15,649 nt of DNA from Xylophilus ampelinus (GTDB lineage: Bacteria; Pseudomonadota; Gammaproteobacteria; Burkholderiales; Burkholderiaceae_C): NCBI RefSeq assembly GCF_901875635.1, contig NZ_CABFMN010000157.1, positions 1 through 15,649 on the forward strand. The letters are read 5' to 3'. Positions 6,126 to 12,902 of this stretch are shown piece after piece. The notes under the pieces were generated by a model that was given only the letters and a program-made list of their open reading frames with translations, had not been told where the DNA came from and searched no databases. Position 1 is the stretch's first letter, and every line of letters begins with the position of its first letter. Both the position numbers and the translations under genes were made by a program.

Positions 6126-7493
6126 ATGACCACCGTGAACGCCCCCGTGACCCCCATCGAACAGCTGCATCTCGAACTGCCCGAGCTCGACTGGATCACC
6201 GATCCCGGCCGCATCGAGCGGCTGTCGCAGGACTTCTCCTGGTTCAGCCCGGTGCTCAAGCGCCAGCTCGACGGCAAGCTGGCCGACAGCGTGGTGCGCC
6301 CGCGCACCGAGGACGAGATCCGCCGCCTGGTGGGCGCCTGCGCCCGCCTGAAGGTGCCGATCACCATCCGCGGCAGCGGCACCGGCAACTACGGCCAGAC
6401 CACGCCGCTGGCCGGCGGTGTGGTGCTCGACATGACGGGCTACAACCAGCTGCTGTGGGTGCGCGCGGGCGTGGCGCGCGCGCAGGCCGGCATCCGCCTG
6501 AACGACGTCGAGAAGCAGGCGCGCACGCAGGGCCAGGAACTGCGCTGCATGCCCTCGACCTACCGCAGCGCCACGCTGGGCGGCCTCTTCGGCGGCGGCT
6601 TCGGCGGCGTGGGCTCGATCAACTACGGCCCGCTCGCGGCGCCCGGCAACGTGCTGGGCGTGAAGGCCATGACCATCGAGCCCGAACCGCAGGTGATCGA
6701 GCTGCGCGGCGCCGAAGCGATGCGCATGCACCACCTGTGGGGCACCAACGGCCTGGTGCTGGAGCTGGAGATCGGCCTCGCGCCCGCGCAGCCCTGGCTC
6801 GAGACGCTGACCACCTTCACCGACTTCGACGCCGCGCTGGCCTTCGGCGATGCGCTGGCGCGCGCGCCGGGCCTGGCCAAGCGCGAGGTCGCCTTCTTCG
6901 CCAGCCCCGTGCCCGACCACCTGGGCCAGCTGTCGGAATACCTGCCGCGCGGCTGCCACGCCGTGCTGTCGCTGGTGGCCGAAGGTGGCGAAGAGGCGCT
7001 GAAGGAACTGGTGGCCGCGCATGGCGGCACGGTGACCTACCGCCGCACGGCCGAGGAGGTGCACAAGAGCAACCGTACGCTGATGGAGTTCACCTGGAAC
7101 CACACCACGCTGCACGCGCTGCGCATCGACAAGAACCTGACCTACCTGCAGACCAGCTTCACGCCCGGCCAGTACGTGCAGCAGATCACCGAGCTGACGC
7201 AGCGCTACGCGGGCGAGGTGCTGATGCACGCCGAGTTCCTGCGCGGCATGGACGGCCTGCTCAACTGCAGCGCGCTGCAGCTGGTGCGCTTCAGCACCGA
7301 GGAGCGCCTCGCGCAGATCATCCAGGAGCATCGCGACTACGGCGTGCGCATCAACAACCCGCATGTCTTCGTCGTCGAGGACGGCAAGGCCGGCGGCGAC
7401 CTGCCGCCCGAGGTCCTGGCGATGAAGGCACGCTTCGATCCGCTCGCCTTGCTCAACCCAGGCAAGCTGCGCGGCTGGCCGGTGGCGGGTTGA
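6126..7493 (+). CDS. FAD-binding oxidoreductase, VAO/GlcD (PCMH) type
   Basis: 455 residues from the ATG at 6126. The FAD-binding PCMH domain covers roughly 50-220: RPRTEDEIRRLVGACA, then RGSGTGNYGQTTPLAGG (82-98), then STYRSATLGGLFGGGFGGVGS (144-164). The C-terminus FDPLALLNPGKL (437-448) is the usual ending of glycolate-oxidase-like flavoenzymes. No signal peptide is visible. GGGAAG at 6120-6125 directly abuts this ATG, so the GTG at 6135 (9 bases later) may be the true start; an upstream ATG at 6069 lies inside the structured repeat and is unlikely. The family oxidises alpha-hydroxy acids, alcohols or amines, passing electrons to O2, a quinone or a partner. It probably belongs to the preceding operon, being on the same strand with no clear terminator, but the repeat may uncouple it. 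Substrate unknown. Confidence 0.85.
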   Translation: MTTVNAPVTPIEQLHLELPELDWITDPGRIERLSQDFSWFSPVLKRQLDGKLADSVVRPRTEDEIRRLVGACARLKVPITIRGSGTGNYGQTTPLAGGVVLDMTGYNQLLWVRAGVARAQAGIRLNDVEKQARTQGQELRCMPSTYRSATLGGLFGGGFGGVGSINYGPLAAPGNVLGVKAMTIEPEPQVIELRGAEAMRMHHLWGTNGLVLELEIGLAPAQPWLETLTTFTDFDAALAFGDALARAPGLAKREVAFFASPVPDHLGQLSEYLPRGCHAVLSLVAEGGEEALKELVAAHGGTVTYRRTAEEVHKSNRTLMEFTWNHTTLHALRIDKNLTYLQTSFTPGQYVQQITELTQRYAGEVLMHAEFLRGMDGLLNCSALQLVRFSTEERLAQIIQEHRDYGVRINNPHVFVVEDGKAGGDLPPEVLAMKARFDPLALLNPGKLRGWPVAG

Positions 7494-7596
7494 AATAACC
7501 AAGACCAGTCTTAGCGATTCTTCAAGAAAAAACAGCCTACTTCGCCCACCAATCCGGCGGAATCTGCTATCAATTTGATAGTAAAGTGGATTGCCC
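7494..7596. other. Convergent gap between FAD oxidase and lnt
   Basis: 103 bases, notably more AT-rich than the flanks, where + and - transcripts meet. It contains AAGAC-CA-GTCTT (7501-7512), a TTCTTCAAGAA-like dyad followed by six A residues (around 7519-7535), and the CTATCAA-T-TTGATAG palindrome listed separately. For the leftward lnt transcript, the A-run reads as a T-run after the small dyads, so termination could occur here, but no strong GC stem is present. Confidence 0.5.
7567..7581. repeat. 15-bp near-perfect palindrome CTATCAA-T-TTGATAG
   Basis: A 7-1-7 inverted repeat located 16 bases downstream of the lnt stop on the leftward strand. A 13-of-15 match (CTATGAATTCGATAG) occurs at 12629-12643 inside another gene. 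I recall similar GCTATCAA/TTGATAGC palindromes scattered through Comamonadaceae genomes. It could be a dispersed repeat or a weak stem at the end of the transcript. Confidence 0.6.
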
Positions 7597-9144
7597 TCAG
7601 CGGCGACGGCGGCGTGCTGCCGCGACGCCGGTCGCGCTGCCCAGCAGCGCCAGCGCCCACAGCGGCCACAGCCCTGCGCGCGACACCCACCAGGCGAAGG
7701 GCGTGATGCCTGCGCGCCCCTCCACCTGCGCTTCGAGCACGCCGCGCGTGAGGCGCGGCAGCATCTCCAGCACGCGTCCGCGGTGGTCGATCACCGCCGT
7801 GGCGCCGGTGTTGGTGGCGCGCAGCATCGGCCGCTGGAATTCGAGCGCGCGCATGCGCGAGATGGCCAGGTGCTGGTCGATGGCGATCGAGTCGCCGAAC
7901 CAGGCGATGTTGCTCACGTTCAGCAGGATCGTCGGTGCCGTGGCCGCATCGCGAAAGGCCGCGCCGATCTCGTCGCCGAACAAGTCCTCGTAGCAGATGT
8001 TGGGCGCGATGCGCTGGCCCTGCCAGTCGAAACGCGGCTGCGGCAGCGCGCCGCGGGCGAAGTCGCCCAGCGGGATGTTCATCATGTCGATGAACCAGCG
8101 AAAGCCGGTGGGAATGAATTCGCCGAAGGGCACCAGGTGGTGCTTGTCGTAGCGGTAGGGCGTGGACTGGCCGGGCGCGAAGCCCAGCACCGTGTTGCTG
8201 TAGCGGCCGGGCCCGTCCTCGTAGGGCAGGCCGACGACCGCCGCCTGCGTGCCCTGCGCGTAGCGCCGGGCGATGGCGTCGAGGTAGCCGGGCGGCAGCT
8301 GACGCGGCAGCAGGGGCAGCGCCGTCTCGGGCGTCACGACCAGCGGCGCGCGGGCGGCCTGCAGTTGCTCGGCGTACCACTGCAACGCAGTGGCGATGCC
8401 GCTGCCGGGGATGAATTTCTCGTCCTGTGGGATGTTGCCTTGCAGGAGCGCCACGCCCAGGTGGCCGCGCGCGTTCGCTTCACCGCCGTCGTCGTGCAGC
8501 AGGGCCAGCCCGAGCGGCGCCGCCAGCAGCAAGGCGGCCGCGCCGGCGCTCCAGCCCTGCGCGCGACGCGGCGCACGCCACGCCAGGCCCAGGGCAGCGG
8601 CAATCGCCGACGCCACCGCGCCCACGCCGTACACGCCGAGCCAGGGCACGTCGCCCGCCAGCGGCCCGTCGACATGCGCGTAGCCGCCCGCGCCCCACGG
8701 AAAACCGGTGAACCAGCTGTTGCGCAACAGTTCGGCCAGCAGCCAGAGCGCGACGAAAAAGAGAGCGGCGCGCGCCCGGCTGGCGGGCGCGAACACCACG
8801 AAGGCCGCGCAGGCGGCGGCGTAGTACAGGCCCAGCCCCGCCGCGAGCGCGAGCACCGCGATGGCGGCCAGCGGCGAAGGCAAGCCGCCGTAGGTGTGCA
8901 TCGAGATGAAGAGCCACCAGAAGGTGCCGGTGAGCCAGGTGGTGGAGAAGAGCCAGCCCCAGAGGCCCGCGCGTCGCCAGCCGGCGCCTTCGCGGCGAAG
9001 GCCATCGAGCAGCGCGACCAGGCCGGCAAGGGACAGCAGTTGCAGCCACCATTGCGGCTGGCCGTTCCAGGGGCTGGCGATGGAGAAGGCCTGCGCCAGG
9101 CCGGCGGCGCCGAAACCCAGCGCGCGCAGCAGGGTCGCTTTCAA
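7597..9144 (-). CDS. lnt: Apolipoprotein N-acyltransferase
   Basis: 515 residues. Lnt adds the third acyl chain to the N-terminal Cys of lipoproteins, the last step after Lgt and LspA, in the inner membrane with its catalytic domain in the periplasm. The first ~215 residues are a run of hydrophobic segments. The nitrilase-like domain follows (from about 228, GVALLQGNIPQDEKF), with the catalytic triad visible as E273 (TPETALP), K334 (YDKHHLVPFGEF) and C384 (NICYEDLFG). A last membrane segment lies at about 488-509, followed by an Arg-rich tail. The start is TTG at 9144, overlapping the corC stop as TTGA; no ATG occurs nearby, so coupling is likely. Gene order corC-lnt matches ybeX-lnt of E. 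coli. Identification is very secure. Confidence 0.96.
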   Translation of the reverse strand: MKATLLRALGFGAAGLAQAFSIASPWNGQPQWWLQLLSLAGLVALLDGLRREGAGWRRAGLWGWLFSTTWLTGTFWWLFISMHTYGGLPSPLAAIAVLALAAGLGLYYAAACAAFVVFAPASRARAALFFVALWLLAELLRNSWFTGFPWGAGGYAHVDGPLAGDVPWLGVYGVGAVASAIAAALGLAWRAPRRAQGWSAGAAALLLAAPLGLALLHDDGGEANARGHLGVALLQGNIPQDEKFIPGSGIATALQWYAEQLQAARAPLVVTPETALPLLPRQLPPGYLDAIARRYAQGTQAAVVGLPYEDGPGRYSNTVLGFAPGQSTPYRYDKHHLVPFGEFIPTGFRWFIDMMNIPLGDFARGALPQPRFDWQGQRIAPNICYEDLFGDEIGAAFRDAATAPTILLNVSNIAWFGDSIAIDQHLAISRMRALEFQRPMLRATNTGATAVIDHRGRVLEMLPRLTRGVLEAQVEGRAGITPFAWWVSRAGLWPLWALALLGSATGVAAARRRRR

Positions 9145-10019
9145 TCCGCCGCGTCTTCGCCGCGGGCGGGCGAGACCTTGAACCAGCGCACGGCGCCGCC
9201 CTTGGTGTGCAGCACGACGAAGTCGAAGCCGCCGACCGTGTAGCGTTCGCCGCGCTTGGGCACATGCCCCATCTCGTGCGCGATCAGGCCGCCGATGGTG
9301 TCGAAGTCCTCGCTGAGCTGCTCTTCGTCGAAGGTGATGCCGAAGGCCTCGCCCACGCGCTCGATCGGCGTGTCGCCGCTCACGCGGTAGGTGTGGTCGG
9401 CCAGGCCGAAGATGTCGCCCTCGTCCTCGGCGATATCGAACTCGTCCTCGATCTCGCCGACGATCTGCTCGAGCACGTCCTCGATGGTGATCAGGCCGGC
9501 CACGCGACCGAATTCGTCGATGACCACGGCCAAGTGCTGCCGGTTGCCGCGGAACTCGCGCAGCAGGTCGTTCAGGCCCTTGCTCTCGGGCACGAAGGTG
9601 GCGGGCCGCAGCAGCGCGCGGATGTTCAACTCGGGCGAACGCTGCAGCTTGAGCAGGTCCTTCGCGAGCAGGATGCCGATGATGTTTTCCTTGTCGCCCT
9701 CGTACACCGGGAAGCGCGAGTGCGCGGTGTCGATGATCAAGTGGATCAGCGCCTCGTAGGGGGCGTCGATGTCGACCAGGTCCATGCGCGGCGCGGCCAC
9801 CATCACGTCGCCGGCCGTCATGTCGGCCATGCGCAGCACGCCTTCGAGCATCACGCGGGACTCGGCGCCGATGACGTCGTTGTCTTCCGCGTCGGCCAGG
9901 GTTTCGATCAGCTCGTCCCGGGAGTCGGGGCCCGGGTTGATGAATTCGACGAGCTTCTGGAGAAAGCTGCGCTTGTCTTCGCGGGACGCGGAGGCGCGCT
10001 CAGGATGGGGGTCTGCCAC
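9141..10019 (-). CDS. corC: CorC/YbeX-type CBS-domain protein
   Basis: I prefer the GTG at 10019 (292 residues, MADPHPERAS...) over the in-frame TTG at 10049, which would add MPFPNYRPPA. Neither has a good ribosome site, so this is a judgement from remembered homologues. A short N-terminal region (DKRSFLQKLVEFINP) precedes two CBS domains: VMVAAPRMDLVDID...NIIGILLAKDLL and PATFVPESKGLNDLL...DEFGRVAGLITIEDVLE. The C-terminal CorC_HlyC domain follows (YRVSGDTPIERV to VVLHTKGGAVRWFKV). No membrane domain is present, so this is the short, soluble YbeX form. In enterobacteria it has been linked to magnesium/cobalt efflux and, more recently, ribosome-related phenotypes; its molecular role is not settled. 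It overlaps lnt by TTGA and follows the GNAT gene by under 100 bases. Confidence 0.92.
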   Translation of the reverse strand: MADPHPERASASREDKRSFLQKLVEFINPGPDSRDELIETLADAEDNDVIGAESRVMLEGVLRMADMTAGDVMVAAPRMDLVDIDAPYEALIHLIIDTAHSRFPVYEGDKENIIGILLAKDLLKLQRSPELNIRALLRPATFVPESKGLNDLLREFRGNRQHLAVVIDEFGRVAGLITIEDVLEQIVGEIEDEFDIAEDEGDIFGLADHTYRVSGDTPIERVGEAFGITFDEEQLSEDFDTIGGLIAHEMGHVPKRGERYTVGGFDFVVLHTKGGAVRWFKVSPARGEDAAD

Positions 10020-10106
10020 TGCGGGAGGGCGGTAGTTGGGGAAGGGCAAGGATACCGGAAGCCCCGCGGCGCCGCGACCGCGGGCCGAATCGGGCGGCTT
10101 CGGGCC

Positions 10107-10844
10107 TCAGGGCGAGGTGCGATCGCGCGCGTCGCGCACGCCGCTGCGCACTTCCTGCAGTCCGGACAGAAAGGACCAGAACTGCTTGGCGCGCGCCTTG
10201 AGCTGGTAGTCGACCTGCGCGAAATGGTCGAGCGCGATCTCGTTCATGCGGCTGTCGAAAGTCGCTTCGGGCAGCTTGAGGAAGGCTTCCGATTCGGAAC
10301 CGCTGCGCTCGACCTTCGCGCCGGCGTTGCGGGCGATCTTGAGCATGGCCGTGTTCTCGCTCAGCGCATGGATGAAGAGCATGCCCACGCCCTCGTTGCG
10401 GGCGGCCACCACGGCACGCTCGAACAGCCGCGCGCCGTAGCCGCGGCCGCGCGCATGGGCCGAGACCGAGACGCCGAATTCGGCGCAGTCCTTGTGCTGG
10501 TCGCCCGGCGCGAAGGCCAGGTGCGCCATGGCGATCAGGTCGAGGCGGCGGTTGTGGATGCCGAAGATCTCGTCGCGCTCGAAGTCGAGGTTCTCGACGT
10601 AGCGGCCGATCTGCTCGTCCGATGCGGCATAGCCGAAGCGCAGGTAGCGGTCGCGCTCGGACAGTTCGATCAGGTGCTTGAGGATGCGGCCGCGCTCGCG
10701 GGGGCCGATCGAGCGGATGGGCACCAGCACCGGCTGGGCGGGCCGCGGCGCCACCCCGCCGGCCGCACGCGCCTCCACCACCGGCGGGCGCAGGAAGCTG
10801 CCGGCACCGACGAGCGCTCGGGAAATGGCCTGGAAGGTACGCAT
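10107..10844 (-). CDS. GNAT-family N-acetyltransferase
   Basis: 245 residues. The acetyl-CoA-binding motif A is plain: FGVSVSAHARGRGYGARLFERAV (residues 123-145, split here as strand, then R-G-R-G-Y-G at 132-137). It is followed by GVGMLFIHALSENTAMLKIARNAGA, the usual motif B with an Asn-containing turn. An extra N-terminal stretch of about 40 residues rich in Pro/Ala/Arg precedes the fold (VPIRSIGPRERG), and a C-terminal helix-rich tail of about 45 residues follows. The substrate could be a small amine, an antibiotic or a protein N-terminus; nothing specifies it. It is first in a likely - strand operon with corC and lnt. The ATG at 10844 has no Shine-Dalgarno; TAAAAT lies six bases upstream, raising the possibility of a leaderless message. 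Confidence 0.85.
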   Translation of the reverse strand: MRTFQAISRALVGAGSFLRPPVVEARAAGGVAPRPAQPVLVPIRSIGPRERGRILKHLIELSERDRYLRFGYAASDEQIGRYVENLDFERDEIFGIHNRRLDLIAMAHLAFAPGDQHKDCAEFGVSVSAHARGRGYGARLFERAVVAARNEGVGMLFIHALSENTAMLKIARNAGAKVERSGSESEAFLKLPEATFDSRMNEIALDHFAQVDYQLKARAKQFWSFLSGLQEVRSGVRDARDRTSP

Positions 10845-10850
10845 GGAGGG

Positions 10851-10869
10851 ATTTTAGGGTTTTCCCTAA
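10851..10869 (-). promoter_or_regulatory. Candidate promoter -10 box overlapped by palindromic operator
   Basis: On the - strand TAAAAT (10856-10851) ends 6 bases before the GNAT start codon. Overlapping it, TTAGGG-TTTT-CCCTAA at 10854-10869 is a perfect 6-bp inverted repeat. The arrangement suits a regulator site covering a -10 box. I do not see a good -35 at 17 bp, so activation or a different start site is possible. Confidence 0.4.
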
Positions 10870-11050
10870 TCATCCGGAGGTGCAAAGGACACTCTCGGGG
10901 CAACTGTGGCCCGATTGGTGACGAATTGCCAGCCGGACGTGGCGCTGCCGCAACCGGGCGGGGCGGCGGAGTGGCTCGTCGACAGACTCCGCGCGCCGCA
11001 CAATGGCAACCCCGTCCATCTGTCATACCAGCCCTTCGAGGGAGAACCGC
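10870..11050. other. Divergent intergenic region between GNAT operon and PheC-like gene
   Basis: About 180 bases without a gene. Near the right end, CACAAT at 10999-11004 could be a -10 box for the rightward lipoprotein gene; TCGACA (10979-10984) is a fair -35 match but the 14-base spacer is short. A GGGAG ribosome site lies just before the ATG at 11051. Nothing else recognisable. Confidence 0.4.
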
Positions 11051-11854
11051 ATGCACCGACGCCGCCTTGCCCACGCCCTGACCACCACGTTCGCCCTGTC
11101 GGCCCTGTTGCTGGCGGGCTGCGCCACCTCGGGCGGCTCCTCCGTGGCCGCGTCTCACCTCGACGCCGTCCAGAAAGCCGCGCAGTTGCGGGTGTGCACC
11201 CCTGGCGACTACAAGCCCTTCAGCTTCCAGAAGCCCGACGGTGGCTATGAAGGCATCGACGTCGACCTGGTGGCCGGCTTCGGCAGCAGCCTGGGCGCCA
11301 AGCCGGAGTGGGTGAAAACGACGTGGGCCAATCTCCTGCCGGACCTGGCGGCGGGCAAGTGCGACATCGCCGTCGGCGGCATCTCGGTGACAACCGAGCG
11401 CCAGAAGCGTGCCTTCTTCAGTGCGCCGTACATGGTCAACGGCAAGACGCCGATCGTGCGCTGCGCCGACGTGCGCAAGTACCAGACGGTGGCCGACATC
11501 GACAAGCCGACGACGCGCGTGATCTTCAATCCCGGCGGCAGCAACGAGCGCTTCGCGCGTGCCAACTTCAAGCAAGCCAAGCTGACGTTGCACGGCGAGA
11601 ACATCACGATCTTCGACGAGGTATTGGCGGGCCGCGCCGACGTGTTCGTCACCGAGTCGGCCGAAGCCATCGTGCAAAGCCGGCTCAAGCCGGGCCTGTG
11701 CGCCGTGAACCCCGACAAGCCGCTGCAGTACGGCGAGATGGCGTGGATGCTTCCGCGCGACGACGTGGCCTTCAAGGCCTACGTCGACCAGTGGCTGCAC
11801 CTGCAGCAGGCTGGCGGGGACTTTCAGCGCACGATGGACCGCTGGCTCAAGTGA
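11051..11854 (+). CDS. PheC-like lipoprotein: cyclohexadienyl dehydratase or amino-acid-type binding protein
   Basis: 267 residues from the ATG at 11051, which has GGGAG upstream; a longer frame from 11003 lacks this and would disrupt the signal. The signal ends in the lipobox LLAGC, with C24 as the predicted lipidated Cys. The fold is SBP_bac_3: VCTPGDYKPFSF (48-59), GGYEGIDVDL, TTERQKRAFFSAPY, NPGGSNERFA (160-169), VTESAEA (200-206). Blocks such as GDYKPFS, NPGG(S/T)NE(R/K)FARAN, LCAV and KAYVDQWLH match, from memory, Pseudomonas aeruginosa PheC, which makes phenylpyruvate from prephenate and arose from a binding protein. E205 aligns with the catalytic Glu I recall (Glu173), whereas the neighbouring Asp used for amine binding is E202 here. 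No permease or ATPase is adjacent, favouring an enzyme or orphan sensor/binding role. Confidence 0.8.
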   Translation: MHRRRLAHALTTTFALSALLLAGCATSGGSSVAASHLDAVQKAAQLRVCTPGDYKPFSFQKPDGGYEGIDVDLVAGFGSSLGAKPEWVKTTWANLLPDLAAGKCDIAVGGISVTTERQKRAFFSAPYMVNGKTPIVRCADVRKYQTVADIDKPTTRVIFNPGGSNERFARANFKQAKLTLHGENITIFDEVLAGRADVFVTESAEAIVQSRLKPGLCAVNPDKPLQYGEMAWMLPRDDVAFKAYVDQWLHLQQAGGDFQRTMDRWLK

Positions 11855-11894
11855 GCAGGCACGCCGATTGCGGCCCTAGCATGCGACTCACGCC

Positions 11895-12785
11895 CTAGTC
11901 CGCGTCCAGCAGGGCCAGCGTCTCGCGCATCACGCGGACGTCGAAAGCCATCTCGACGTGCGCCAGGCCATGGGCCGGAAGGTTGTCGGCGCCTGGCAAC
12001 GTGGCCGTCGGCGTGGGGAAGACGATGTTGTCGCAGTTGGAGTACCAGCAGGTGAAGCGCACGCGGCGCGCACTCTCCGCATCCGCCGCCATGCGTTGGA
12101 GCCATTCGCCGCCAATGCGCATCTCGCGGCCGTTGGTCGACCGGCCGAAGCGCGCCAGCCAGGCGCCGGCGTGCGGCGTGCCGAGCGTGACGATGCGGTG
12201 CACTGCCCCTGCGCGCCCGTGCTCGCGCAGCCAGGCCCGCGCCGCCAGGCCGCCCATGCTGTGGCATACGAGCATCGGCGCCTGGCCCGTCGCGCCGCGA
12301 ACGCGCAGCACGGCGGCCTCGATGGTGTCGACATAGCGGTCGATCGAACCGAAGGGCGGCTCGAGGTTCACGGCCACGAAGGCGCGGCCCTCGCGTCGCA
12401 GCATGCGCAGCCAAGGCGTCCAGAACCCGCGGTTGCAGCAAAAGCCGTGGACGAAGACGATGCCCCGTCGCTGATCGCCGTGCGGCAAGTGGTCGGGCAC
12501 GGCGTCGGCACGGAACGGCTGCCACCAGCCGAACACGCGCACGGCCAGCCTGCTCTCGGCCCCCCACGCGCGCAGCAGCGCTGCGAACTGCGGCCGCGGG
12601 GAATAGTGTCGGTTGATGCGCCAGCATGCTATGAATTCGATAGCTAGCCACGCCGTGTGGGCAAGCGCCGCAGCCATAAAACCCATCCAAGCGAACGCGG
12701 GCGCGCGGGGCGTCCAGTACGTGCACCAGGCGGCAATGAGCACGACGGCAGCGAACAGCAGGACGCGCTGGAGGCGAGCGATCAT
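11895..12785 (-). CDS. Membrane-anchored alpha/beta hydrolase (lipase/PGAP1-like)
   Basis: 296 residues. Two hydrophobic segments at about 7-24 and 31-53 anchor it to the inner membrane. The hydrolase domain then shows an oxyanion-type IVFVHGFCCNRGFW (109-122), nucleophile elbow VCHSMGG with S176, a probable acid D252 (NCDNIVFP) and H276 (GLAHVEM), a complete triad. GTPHAG (202-207) is typical of triacylglycerol lipase/PGAP1-like hydrolases. The natural ester or amide is unknown. It is convergent with the PheC-like gene (40-base gap without clear terminator) and divergent from fadD; a lipase beside an acyl-CoA ligase hints at fatty-acid release and activation, which is inference only. Part of the second membrane segment is encoded by a dispersed palindrome (12629-12643). 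Confidence 0.83.
   Translation of the reverse strand: MIARLQRVLLFAAVVLIAAWCTYWTPRAPAFAWMGFMAAALAHTAWLAIEFIACWRINRHYSPRPQFAALLRAWGAESRLAVRVFGWWQPFRADAVPDHLPHGDQRRGIVFVHGFCCNRGFWTPWLRMLRREGRAFVAVNLEPPFGSIDRYVDTIEAAVLRVRGATGQAPMLVCHSMGGLAARAWLREHGRAGAVHRIVTLGTPHAGAWLARFGRSTNGREMRIGGEWLQRMAADAESARRVRFTCWYSNCDNIVFPTPTATLPGADNLPAHGLAHVEMAFDVRVMRETLALLDAD
12629..12643. repeat. Second copy of the CTATSAATTYGATAG palindrome, inside a gene
   Basis: CTATGAATTCGATAG differs from the copy at 7567-7581 at two of 15 positions and is itself a near-palindrome. It is read on the - strand as part of the membrane segment AWLAIEFIACW of the alpha/beta hydrolase. The surrounding AGCATG and CTAGCC bases may be part of the same element. 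Confidence 0.5.
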
Positions 12786-12902
12786 GCGGCCACTATCGCA
12801 CGCGCGACAGCCACTGCGCGCGCCCTAGGACAAGCCCCGGGACGGCTGCGGAGGTGCCGCATCCACAATGCCCGCCACCCAGGAGAGAGACCGGAGAAAC
12901 GC
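12786..12902 (+). promoter_or_regulatory. Divergent promoter region and ribosome site for fadD
   Basis: 117 bases between the divergent hydrolase and ligase genes. CACAAT at 12864-12869 is a possible -10 box, in the same CACAATGNC setting seen before the PheC-like gene, but no good -35 is visible. GGAGAGAGA and CCGGAGAAA just upstream of 12903 are strong purine-rich ribosome sites. I see no FadR-like operator. Confidence 0.35.

Noticed and set aside
5799..7502. 567-codon open frame on the - strand
   Set aside because: Antisense shadow of the FAD oxidase and the end of the permease, with low-complexity His/Gln/Arg-rich text and no recognisable motif.
9207..11081. 624-codon open frame on the + strand
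   Set aside because: Runs antisense through corC and the GNAT gene, both of which have clear family motifs on the - strand; composition is typical of a shadow frame.
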